Below are positions 24,255-31,128 of a stretch of 64,000 bases of DNA, one piece after another; the stretch's first letter is position 1, and each line of letters starts with the position of its first letter. The position numbers were made by a program, and so were the translations under genes. The stretch covers positions 62,001 to 126,000 of the forward strand of contig CAYGKM010000004.1 of NCBI GenBank assembly GCA_964350695.1. The letters are read 5' to 3'. A model generated the notes under the pieces. That model was given only the letters and a program-made list of their open reading frames with translations, was not told where the DNA came from and did not search any database. This DNA comes from TMED27 sp964350695 (GTDB lineage: Bacteria > Pseudomonadota > Alphaproteobacteria > Micavibrionales > Micavibrionaceae).

Positions 24255-25769
24255 GTGAATAAAATGGCTGCAGACACTCTGAATTCCGTATTGGAAAACA
24301 TTAAAAACGCAAAAATTTTAGTAATTGGCGACATTATGCTCGATAGATTCGTCTATGGGCATGTCGACCGAATCTCCCCTGAAAGCCCCGTTCCCGTGCT
24401 GTCTATCTCCCGTGAAGAATCAATGCTCGGCGGCGCAGGAAATGCTTTGGCGAATCTGGCAGGGCTGAGCGCGAACGCCGAAATCCTCTCCGTCATTGGG
24501 GATGACCAGCAAGGAAAAGACTTAAGCGCGGTTCTGAAAACTCTGGGGTTTAAAACCGATGGCCTTATTCAGGATAAATCGCGCCCGACAAGCGTAAAAA
24601 CCCGTTATCTTGCGGGCCACCAGCAACTCCTGCGCGCTGATTTCGAGAAAAAACACCCCCTAAGCACTGAAATCGAAGAAACGCTTCTCAGGGCTGCAAA
24701 AACGGCGATGAAGGCCGCGCACGTCGTGATTCTCTCCGATTACGGCAAGGGCCTGCTCACACCGTCTTTAATAAAAGACATTATTGCCCTCGCAAACGCG
24801 CAGTCCATCCCCGTGATCGTTGACCCCAAAGGCAAAGACTTTGGAATTTACCGCGGCGCGTTCGCCGTAACGCCCAATAAAAAAGAACTCTCCGAAGCCA
24901 CAGCTATGCCCGTTGATACGGATGAACAGGTGATCGCCGCCGCCGAAAAAATCATCAAGGATTGCGGCATTGAAGCCGTGATCGCCACGCGCTCCGCCGA
25001 TGGTATGAGCGTCATAAAAAAGGGCACAAAACCTACCCATTTTGCCACTAAAGATATCGAGGTTTTCGATGTTTCCGGCGCGGGCGATAGCGTTATCGCG
25101 ACCATCGCCGCCAGTCTGGCCGCAGGCGCGGACCTGAACGCCGCCGCCACCCTCGCCAATCTGGCAGGCAGCATAGTGGTGACAAAAGTCGGCACTGCCC
25201 CCATCCGCATTGATGAACTCAAAAACGCATTGGCAGAGCAAGGCGCGCAAGGGCCGCAAGATCGCACGCGCCGCGCCGAAATTTTAAGCTGGGACGCCGC
25301 AGCCGAACAAATAAAACGCTGGAAGGCCCGCGGCCTGAAGGTCGGCTTCACCAATGGCTGCTTCGATATCCTGCATTTCGGTCATGTCACATATCTCAAC
25401 GATGCCCGCGATCATTGCGACCGACTGGTGCTAGGCCTGAACTCCGATGCCTCAATCCGCATCCTCAAAGGCCCTGACCGCCCCGTCCATGACGAGCAAT
25501 CCCGCGCCACCGTCCTCGCCGCGCTCGGCTCCATTGATATGGTCGTGATGTTCGGCGCGGAAAAAGCGGGGGATGACAACACCGCAATCAAACTCCTCGA
25601 AACCTTAAAGCCCGATGTCTATTTCAAAGGCGGCGATTATACCGTCGATCAAATCCCCGAAAGCCCCGCCGTGATGGCTTATGGCGGCGAGGTTAAGGTC
25701 ATGCCCGTATATGCAGGCCACTCCACCACAAACTCAATCGCTAAAATAAATAAGAACGAAGCCGCATAA
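24255..25769 (+). CDS. hldE: bifunctional ADP-heptose synthase HldE
   Basis: 504 residues. The kinase domain (about 1-330) phosphorylates D-glycero-D-manno-heptose 7-phosphate; the cytidylyltransferase-fold domain (about 355-500) makes ADP-heptose for LPS inner core. Kinase signatures: VIGDIMLDRFVYG, SYGKGLL-like SDYGKGL, and GAGDSVIATIAA. Nucleotidyltransferase signature: GCFDILHFGHVTYL. The GTG at 24255 with AAAGG six bases upstream is preferred over the ATG nine bases later. Confidence 0.95.
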   Translation: MNKMAADTLNSVLENIKNAKILVIGDIMLDRFVYGHVDRISPESPVPVLSISREESMLGGAGNALANLAGLSANAEILSVIGDDQQGKDLSAVLKTLGFKTDGLIQDKSRPTSVKTRYLAGHQQLLRADFEKKHPLSTEIEETLLRAAKTAMKAAHVVILSDYGKGLLTPSLIKDIIALANAQSIPVIVDPKGKDFGIYRGAFAVTPNKKELSEATAMPVDTDEQVIAAAEKIIKDCGIEAVIATRSADGMSVIKKGTKPTHFATKDIEVFDVSGAGDSVIATIAASLAAGADLNAAATLANLAGSIVVTKVGTAPIRIDELKNALAEQGAQGPQDRTRRAEILSWDAAAEQIKRWKARGLKVGFTNGCFDILHFGHVTYLNDARDHCDRLVLGLNSDASIRILKGPDRPVHDEQSRATVLAALGSIDMVVMFGAEKAGDDNTAIKLLETLKPDVYFKGGDYTVDQIPESPAVMAYGGEVKVMPVYAGHSTTNSIAKINKNEAA

Positions 25770-25825
25770 ATCCTCGCTTTGTGAATAACTACACTTCCCT
25801 AACTTGACATTTCAAACTTTCTAAA

Positions 25826-25840
25826 TGAGAATGATTATCA
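25826..25840 (+). promoter_or_regulatory. Fur box
   Basis: TGAGAATGATTATCA matches the 7-1-7 Fur consensus TGATAATNATTATCA at 13 of 14 defined positions. It lies 43 bases before the start of the small gene at 25883, beside a TTGACA at 25804-25809. Binding by Fur is inferred. Confidence 0.75.
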
Positions 25841-25882
25841 GGCGCATCATCGCCACATACACATCACATATAGGAGACACAA

Positions 25883-26092
25883 ATGCTTTCCGACTTCCTC
25901 ACTCTCGAAATTTATTTCGGCCACGACGCCTCCGCGCAGTTTTTTGAAGACCTCGCAAAACGCTACGGCAAAAAATCCATAGAAAAAGCCGTTCAAACAG
26001 GCGACCTCATCCAAAAGAAAATCGCAATCGGCCCCGATGCCGGGCGTGATTTAATCTGGCTCAGCGAAAAAGGCCGTCAAAAGATCGCCTAA
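25883..26092 (+). CDS. small cytoplasmic protein under a Fur box
   Basis: 69 residues: MLSDFLTLEIYFGHDASAQF start, then AIGPDAGRDLIWLSEKGRQ. Fold resembles a compact winged-helix-like protein but no family recognised. SD ATAGGAGA is strong. The promoter carries a near-perfect Fur box, so expression under iron limitation is expected. It is monocistronic, with a 74-base gap to the next lipoprotein gene. Confidence 0.65.
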   Translation: MLSDFLTLEIYFGHDASAQFFEDLAKRYGKKSIEKAVQTGDLIQKKIAIGPDAGRDLIWLSEKGRQKIA

Positions 26093-26166
26093 AAGCGGGG
26101 CTATACGCACGCGCCAAGACTTGCTACGATACGTATACGAATACCATTTTTCATGGCAGGTCTCAC

Positions 26167-26379
26167 ATGCGCAGCATTCTTTTTCTATCTTCTTGTCTTT
26201 TCGCCCTAGGCGGGTGCTATAACCCCACCTTCATGCCGTCAGGCTATAAATATCATCACGAACAATATAAATCCCCGCCAGGCCCCGAAAGCCCGATAAA
26301 AGCTGCCCATGCGGATAAAGATACGATGGCACAACCCGCACATTCAGAAGAATCCGATGAAAACCCATACAACCCTTAA
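26167..26379 (+). CDS. small lipoprotein
   Basis: 70 residues. Signal peptide with lipobox LGGC (Cys about residue 17), then a short hydrophilic tail (YNPTFMPSGYKYHHEQYK). The stop lies 23 bases inside the next gene, a FlgO-like lipoprotein, so they are coupled. Function unknown; possibly a partner of the FlgO-like protein. Confidence 0.6.
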   Translation: MRSILFLSSCLFALGGCYNPTFMPSGYKYHHEQYKSPPGPESPIKAAHADKDTMAQPAHSEESDENPYNP

Positions 26380-26923
26380 AGCGCTGCTTTTATTGCCGCT
26401 TGCGGCGGGCGTGATGGCGACCTCGGCCTGTACACTGGCGTTGCTTGATACGGCTGCCTCAGGGATATTCCCCAATGAGGATATCAATTTCACATCACAA
26501 AATTACAGCGCCGCAGATTATCTAATCCAGCAAGCCAAACCTTTCGTTGATCGCTATTCTGTTATTCAGGCGCAGCCCTTATCTGATACAGACCAGCCAA
26601 ATATGGAATCCACCTACGGCAAAATGGTGCCGGAGCAAATCGGTATCCGTCTTTCCCAACTCGGCTACCGCATGGATCTTTCCACTGTCGCCACTGCCGC
26701 GGATACGAACTATCTCAAACCCGCCGCCAGCTCTCTTAAAAAAGACCCTGACTTTATACTTTCAGGAACATTCACCCGCCGCCGCGTTGAGGTTGATGTC
26801 AGTACTCGTATCATTGATACGCGTAATGGCCGCGTTATCGCCGTGTTTGACTACACGCTTCCGCGCTCCCGCGAAGTCGATGATCTCGCAAAGCCAATTC
26901 CAAAAATCACGCGCGTAGAATAA
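26357..26923 (+). CDS. FlgO-domain lipoprotein
   Basis: 188 residues from the ATG at 26357; the longer frame start at 26309 lies inside the preceding gene. Signal/lipobox ATSAC gives an outer-membrane or periplasmic lipoprotein. The remainder has a Y-S-A-A-D-Y-L-I-Q-Q start, GKMVPEQIGIRLSQLGYRMDLS and RVEVDVSTRIIDTRNGRVIAVFDYTLPRS, in the order of the FlgO family (flagellar or pilus outer-membrane ring protein). No flagellar genes are in the window. Confidence 0.7.
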   Translation: MKTHTTLKALLLLPLAAGVMATSACTLALLDTAASGIFPNEDINFTSQNYSAADYLIQQAKPFVDRYSVIQAQPLSDTDQPNMESTYGKMVPEQIGIRLSQLGYRMDLSTVATAADTNYLKPAASSLKKDPDFILSGTFTRRRVEVDVSTRIIDTRNGRVIAVFDYTLPRSREVDDLAKPIPKITRVE

Positions 26924-26945
26924 CCGCGTAGGGCATTGAGCTTTA

Positions 26946-27695
26946 TTATCTGGAAAGTAACACGTGATAGAAGTGATTGCCGCCGCCAAGCGTGCAGCTC
27001 ACACAAGCTTGCGGGGCAGGGCGCGCCGCAGAGGTGTTCGGGTCTTGTGTAAAGCTTGTCTCGTCCATCGTATTGGCGGTCGCATAAAACTGGATCGTCG
27101 CATCAAACCGCCCAAGCGCCCCGACATTCACACAAGACCCCGCATTGGTCGTCCCTGACGCCGCTGTCGCCCCTGTATCGGCAGGCGCGCTTTGCCCGTT
27201 AATCTCGTTGATCTTGTCGCAAAACGCCTGCGTCACATTCGGCAAAACCGCAACCAGTTCCGCGCGGCTAGCCGTTCCCATGCCCGGAATATGCGTGCCG
27301 CCATAAAATTCCCACGCGCTTCCGTCATTCACGCCTTGCGGCGGCGCTTTATAATTTGCTGCGCCCCCTTCGGGGTGAAACACTTGATGCGTAAATCCGT
27401 ATGTCCCGTCGGCCACGGTGATGTCGCCATAATCTGCATTGGCGTCATAATGCGCAAAGCGGATATCGCCCTCGCTCTTGCCGTCTTTCATAATATAATT
27501 GACTGCCCGCTCTAATTCCGAAGCATAGCGCTGCACTTCGCTGGCGCGAATCACCAAAGTCTCTCCGTCTATATTCGACCCTTCAGGGCGATTAGTGGAT
27601 TGTATCGCCGCCGTTAAAAGCCCGATCAGGACTACAGCCAATAGAATAATAAAAAGAATATTGCCGCGTTCGGCATGTCTGGATGTATGGCTCAT
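26946..27695 (-). CDS. pilin-like membrane-anchored protein, paralogue A
   Basis: 249 residues from ATG 27695. Short basic N-terminus (SHTSRHAERGN), one hydrophobic segment (ILFIILLAVVLIGLLTAA) and a long Cys-containing outer part. Conserved blocks shared with 33462-34103: F-x-P-x-G...Y-x-x-P, DGSAWEF, GTASRAELVAVLPN, C-x-x-IN and a final FYHVLLSR. The N-terminus resembles a pilin/pseudopilin leader (RGN followed by a hydrophobic helix) but lacks the G-F-T-x-x-E signature. It overlaps the stop of dacC-like 27695-29074 (TGATG). Confidence 0.65.
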   Translation of the reverse strand: MSHTSRHAERGNILFIILLAVVLIGLLTAAIQSTNRPEGSNIDGETLVIRASEVQRYASELERAVNYIMKDGKSEGDIRFAHYDANADYGDITVADGTYGFTHQVFHPEGGAANYKAPPQGVNDGSAWEFYGGTHIPGMGTASRAELVAVLPNVTQAFCDKINEINGQSAPADTGATAASGTTNAGSCVNVGALGRFDATIQFYATANTMDETSFTQDPNTSAARPAPQACVSCTLGGGNHFYHVLLSR

Positions 27696-29074
27696 CAATT
27701 TTGCGGGGCCACAGGCAGGCATTCATCAATATAATTGCACGCCGCTAAGGCCTCTCCGCGCGTAAAGCCGGTCAGCCGCCCGCGGAATAGCCAACCATCC
27801 GCAGTCTTCAAGGGCGCAATCATTGGCTGCGCTTGAGAATAAGGCGTAGGCAATGCCGCCAAAGTTTTCTGGATCGCTTCATCGGTCGCAACGCGGCTTG
27901 TGAACGCCCCGATCTGCACCGACCAAGGCGCAACGCTTTCAGGTTCTTTTGCAACCCGCGCTTGACCGGTGGTCAGAGATATATTCTGCACACGCGCAGG
28001 GCTGGGCGCGCTTTCGCCCTTATACGCCGCAATCGCCATCAGGCCCGTTTCAATCCGTCTTGAAATCGCAGGGTCAAAATCCCCCTCGCCAATCATAGTC
28101 TGATACCCGCCTTGAAGCGCGGCATTCGCCGTTGACCATTGCTGCGTGCTTTCGCCCTGCTCTGCTGTAATGGTCGCGCCAAGCGCCGCCACAATCTCGG
28201 GCTTGCGGCTAGGCAGTGGCACATTCGCGCTTGCTACGCGGATATCGGCGATTTTGGAAAATGCACTATCAAGCAAAACTTCCATATGCGCGTTCCGCGT
28301 TTTGGACGTGCGCCCGCCAAAAACCACCCCGATCACGCGGCGATTATTCCGCACAGCAGAGGCAATCAGGTTAAAACCGGACGCCGCGACATATCCCGTC
28401 TTCATACCGTCCATACCCTTATAGGTACTCATAAGACGGTTATGGTTACGATAGGACTTTCCGTCATAGCTATAATTTTGTTTCGAGAAATAACGGTAAT
28501 ATTCCGGATATTCGTTAATCACATACCGCGCCATCTTGGCCATATCCCGCGCTGTCGTCACTTGCCGCTTATCATGCAGCCCCGATGCGTTCCTGAACGT
28601 GGTTCTGTTCATACCCATTGCAATGGCCTTGCGATTCATTAAGCTCGCGAAACCGCTTTCGGTGCCGCCCAAATGCTCGGCCATCGCCACGGCCACATCA
28701 TTCGCGGATTTCGTCACAAGAACATAAATCGCATCTTTAACCTTGATACTTGAACCGGGCTTAAGATCCAGCTTGCTCGGCACCATACTGGCGGCATGAT
28801 TGGATATGCGGATGCGGTCATTAAGCTGCAGTTTTCCGCCCTCAATCGCCTCAAACGCCATTAACAGCGTCATAACCTTGGTCAAAGACGCCGGATGCAA
28901 GGATTTATCAGGATTGCTCTGGTGAAGAATCATTCCCGTATCCGCATCCATCACAATGGAGGCATATCTCGGATTGCCTTTGGCATGTGCAAATGTGGAC
29001 GTGAAGAAAAGAGCCGCAGCCAAAACCGCGAAAAACAGAAACGATATGTGAGAGTTATCTCTATGTCTGTTCAT
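27695..29074 (-). CDS. D-alanyl-D-alanine carboxypeptidase with C-terminal SPOR domain
   Basis: 459 residues. Periplasmic PBP5-type DD-carboxypeptidase. Signal peptide ends FAHA; the serine motifs are S63-L-T-K66, S123-A-N125 and K225-T-G227. The C-terminal 75 residues (WSVQIGAFTSR onward) form a SPOR domain, which binds denuded septal glycan. The start of the pilin-like gene overlaps its stop (TGATG), so the two are translated as a unit; a wall-remodelling function beside a surface protein is plausible. Confidence 0.93.
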   Translation of the reverse strand: MNRHRDNSHISFLFFAVLAAALFFTSTFAHAKGNPRYASIVMDADTGMILHQSNPDKSLHPASLTKVMTLLMAFEAIEGGKLQLNDRIRISNHAASMVPSKLDLKPGSSIKVKDAIYVLVTKSANDVAVAMAEHLGGTESGFASLMNRKAIAMGMNRTTFRNASGLHDKRQVTTARDMAKMARYVINEYPEYYRYFSKQNYSYDGKSYRNHNRLMSTYKGMDGMKTGYVAASGFNLIASAVRNNRRVIGVVFGGRTSKTRNAHMEVLLDSAFSKIADIRVASANVPLPSRKPEIVAALGATITAEQGESTQQWSTANAALQGGYQTMIGEGDFDPAISRRIETGLMAIAAYKGESAPSPARVQNISLTTGQARVAKEPESVAPWSVQIGAFTSRVATDEAIQKTLAALPTPYSQAQPMIAPLKTADGWLFRGRLTGFTRGEALAACNYIDECLPVAPQN

Positions 29075-29262
29075 AAAATGCCCAAAAGAAATATCAGATT
29101 TGAAACGCGGACCCAGTCACTATTATTATAAGATCCTTCAAATATTATATACAGGTTTCTGCTTATTGTCCAATTTATGACGTGGACAAAATTGGAACAA
29201 AAGGGAACCAAAATCAAAGCAAACGCGTTGGTAAAATGGCGAAAATATAGCGAAACTTAAAA

Positions 29263-29333
29263 TGCTGCACTGCAAAAAAATACTTGACTCAGAAGCCTAT
29301 TCATACTAAATTATAAGTATTGCTGCACTGCAA
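29263..29333 (+). promoter_or_regulatory. phasin promoter flanked by two PhaR-like sites
   Basis: The 13-mer TGCTGCACTGCAA occurs twice, at 29263-29275 and 29321-29333. Each holds TGC-N3-GCA, close to the CTGCN3GCAG site reported for Rhodobacter sphaeroides PhaR. Between them lie TTGACT (29284-29289) and, after 17 bases, TAAATT (29307-29312). The 372-base region before the phasin gene (29075-29446) holds no other feature I can see. Confidence 0.7.
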
Positions 29334-29446
29334 CACGGCTTTACAAGGATTAAATTTATTCCGAATTGCCTATTGTTTGACCGCAATGTAGTTTGAAGGC
29401 CTTGCGTATAAATTGACCTCCAAACTGATATTTAAAAGGATGAATT

Positions 29447-30223
29447 ATGACTGAAGAAAATCAGGCAAATGTTGTGCCTCTGAAACAAGAAGCCCCTAAA
29501 AAGGCCGTCAAAAAGAAGAAGCCTTCAAAAGCTAAAAATGCTGCGAAGCCAAAAGCTGCTGCCCAAAAAGCAACAGTCACAACAAAATCCGAAAAAACTG
29601 AAACGGCCGTCCAAACCGCTAAGGCTATTACAGAGCCAAAAGCGCCCATGAAGCAAACCGCTGAAAAAACACCTGCGAAAAAAGCTGTAAAGAAAAAATC
29701 ACAAAAAGCAGTGAAAACCGTGTCTAACAAAGCCGCGAAAAAAGCTGTAAAAAAAGCCCCCGCAAAACGCATGCAGGGCGTAAAAACCAAGGTGCAGGCT
29801 ACACTTAAGCCGACACCGATCATTGAAAATATCAAAAAGGAGACCACCATGAAAAACCAAAACTTTGACTTCACAAAGATTTCACAACAAGCCGCGAATG
29901 CGAGCCGTGAAAATGTAGAAGCGTTCATCAAGTCAGGTACGATTTTCGCCAAGGGCTTTGAAGAGCTCATGAAAACTGCTGCCGCTTTGACACAAACAGC
30001 CGCTGAAAAGCAGGCGCAATTTGCCAAAGAAGTGATGAGCTCAAAAACATTGAACGAGTTCGCCGAAGCGCAAAACAAAGTTGCACAAAACTCTTTCAAC
30101 GAGTTGATGGTTAATACAACCAAGCTTTCGGAAATGAGCGTTAAGCTTTTGTCAGAAGCCTCAGAGCCAATCAACAAAGTGATGACAAAAACAATCACAA
30201 CCGCGCAAAAGCAAGCGGCATAA
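29447..30223 (+). CDS. phaP: phasin with histone-like Lys/Ala-rich N-terminal extension
   Basis: 258 residues. Residues 1-130 are almost only K, A, P and T, with AAKKAVKKAPAKR-type repeats as in histone H1-like proteins. Residues about 140-250 form the phasin helical domain (MKNQNFDFTKISQQAANASREN, AKGFEELMKTAAALTQT), which coats PHA granules. Layout is the mirror image of Pseudomonas PhaF, in which the histone-like part is C-terminal. A strong internal ribosome site and ATG at 29849 could yield the phasin domain alone. PhaR-type sites flank the promoter. Terminator follows. Confidence 0.9.
   Translation: MTEENQANVVPLKQEAPKKAVKKKKPSKAKNAAKPKAAAQKATVTTKSEKTETAVQTAKAITEPKAPMKQTAEKTPAKKAVKKKSQKAVKTVSNKAAKKAVKKAPAKRMQGVKTKVQATLKPTPIIENIKKETTMKNQNFDFTKISQQAANASRENVEAFIKSGTIFAKGFEELMKTAAALTQTAAEKQAQFAKEVMSSKTLNEFAEAQNKVAQNSFNELMVNTTKLSEMSVKLLSEASEPINKVMTKTITTAQKQAA
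29837..29851 (+). promoter_or_regulatory. strong internal ribosome-binding site and start (ATG 29849)
   Basis: AAGGAG at 29837-29842, six bases before an in-frame ATG (29849, codon 135 of the long form). It is a better SD than that of the upstream start and sits exactly at the boundary between the Lys-rich tail and the phasin domain; a 124-residue second product is expected. Confidence 0.75.
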
Positions 30224-30243
30224 GCGCTTAAAATAATAAATTC

Positions 30244-30280
30244 AAAAACCCCGCCTGATCATCTTCAGCGCGGGGTTTTT
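30244..30280 (+). terminator. rho-independent terminator
   Basis: Perfect 11-bp stem AAAAACCCCGC/GCGGGGTTTTT with a 15-base loop, 21 bases past the phasin stop. Confidence 0.9.
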
Positions 30281-30330
30281 ATTTCCGCAAAACCCCTTCA
30301 CGCTCGTGATTTTTGTGATAAAATTATTAT

Positions 30331-30735
30331 ATGGATAAAATGACGTTTAATTGTGACGAACACTTTATGATGTCGCCCACCATGAACGGTGACGCGGAAT
30401 ACCCCAACGGCCCCGATTACGGGAACGAAGAGCATGAGCAAGATGAATCAGGCCTCATGCTCAAAACGCGGCCCAAAACCCAAAAACCGGCCATGTATAA
30501 GGTCCTGCTTTTGAACGATGATTTCACGCCGATGGAATTCGTCGTCCATGTGCTGGAAAAATTCTTCTCGAAAAACCGCGCCGAAGCCACCGATATCATG
30601 CTCCATGTTCATCGCCGCGGCGTCGGCATTTGCGGCGTGTTCACTTACGAAATCGCCGAAACCAAAGTCGCGCAAGTCATGGATTTTGCCAGAGCAAACG
30701 AACAACCCCTCCAATGCACAATGGAAAAGGAATAG
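30331..30735 (+). CDS. clpS: ATP-dependent Clp protease adaptor ClpS
   Basis: 134 residues. N-degron adaptor that hands proteins with bulky N-terminal residues to ClpAP. The core is seen at residues 54-134: YKVLLLNDDFTPMEFVV, then VHRRGVG and a Cys at the substrate pocket edge, FTYEIAETKV. The first 45 residues are acidic and Met-rich and probably disordered; the exact start (30331, 30340 or an ATG further in) is unsure, as no SD is obvious. It leads clpA, separated by one extra gene. Confidence 0.95.
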   Translation: MDKMTFNCDEHFMMSPTMNGDAEYPNGPDYGNEEHEQDESGLMLKTRPKTQKPAMYKVLLLNDDFTPMEFVVHVLEKFFSKNRAEATDIMLHVHRRGVGICGVFTYEIAETKVAQVMDFARANEQPLQCTMEKE

Positions 30736-30738
30736 CCC

Positions 30739-31128
30739 TTGTCAGATGAAATAAAACTATCAAAGCGCGTAACGCTTGATTTCACAGGCAGATATGAAGA
30801 CAAAGCCAGAGACCCGTCTTACGCGTGGTTAGATGAATGGGAAGAGGAATACAGGATCGTAAAAGATCTTTTTTATAATGTAGAAGAACAGCATTTTGAT
30901 CTGGGGTTTCCGGTGCGCTTCGATATTTTGTGTTCCGAAAAAGCCTTCAATGCCTTGCCCAAAAACGCTCTAAATGAAGACACGGAATGGGTGAAAGAGG
31001 GCATCATCATAGATTCCAGAAAAAACCGAAAAGAAGAATTTGAATTCGAAAGAGCCGGCGAACCTGATACACTGGGGGAGGCGCTTAAAAAACCGCTCAC
31101 TTTCAACAAAACAGAACAGTCAAACTGA
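30739..31128 (+). CDS. unknown protein between clpS and clpA
   Basis: 129 residues, TTG start at 30739 with AAAAGGA seven bases upstream. Acidic, containing DEWEEEYRIVKDLFYNVEEQ and RKEEFEFERAGEPDTLGEAL. No signal peptide or recognised domain. It begins 3 bases after the clpS stop and its stop overlaps the clpA start, so it is translated between the adaptor and the unfoldase. A role in ClpAP delivery or regulation is inference. Confidence 0.6.
   Translation: MSDEIKLSKRVTLDFTGRYEDKARDPSYAWLDEWEEEYRIVKDLFYNVEEQHFDLGFPVRFDILCSEKAFNALPKNALNEDTEWVKEGIIIDSRKNRKEEFEFERAGEPDTLGEALKKPLTFNKTEQSN

Noticed and set aside
29461..30198. Minus-strand ORF opposite the phasin gene (245 codons, Phe/Val/Ala-rich, apparently hydrophobic)
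   Set aside because: The hydrophobic look is the complement of AAA/AAG/GCN codons in the Lys/Ala-rich sense strand.
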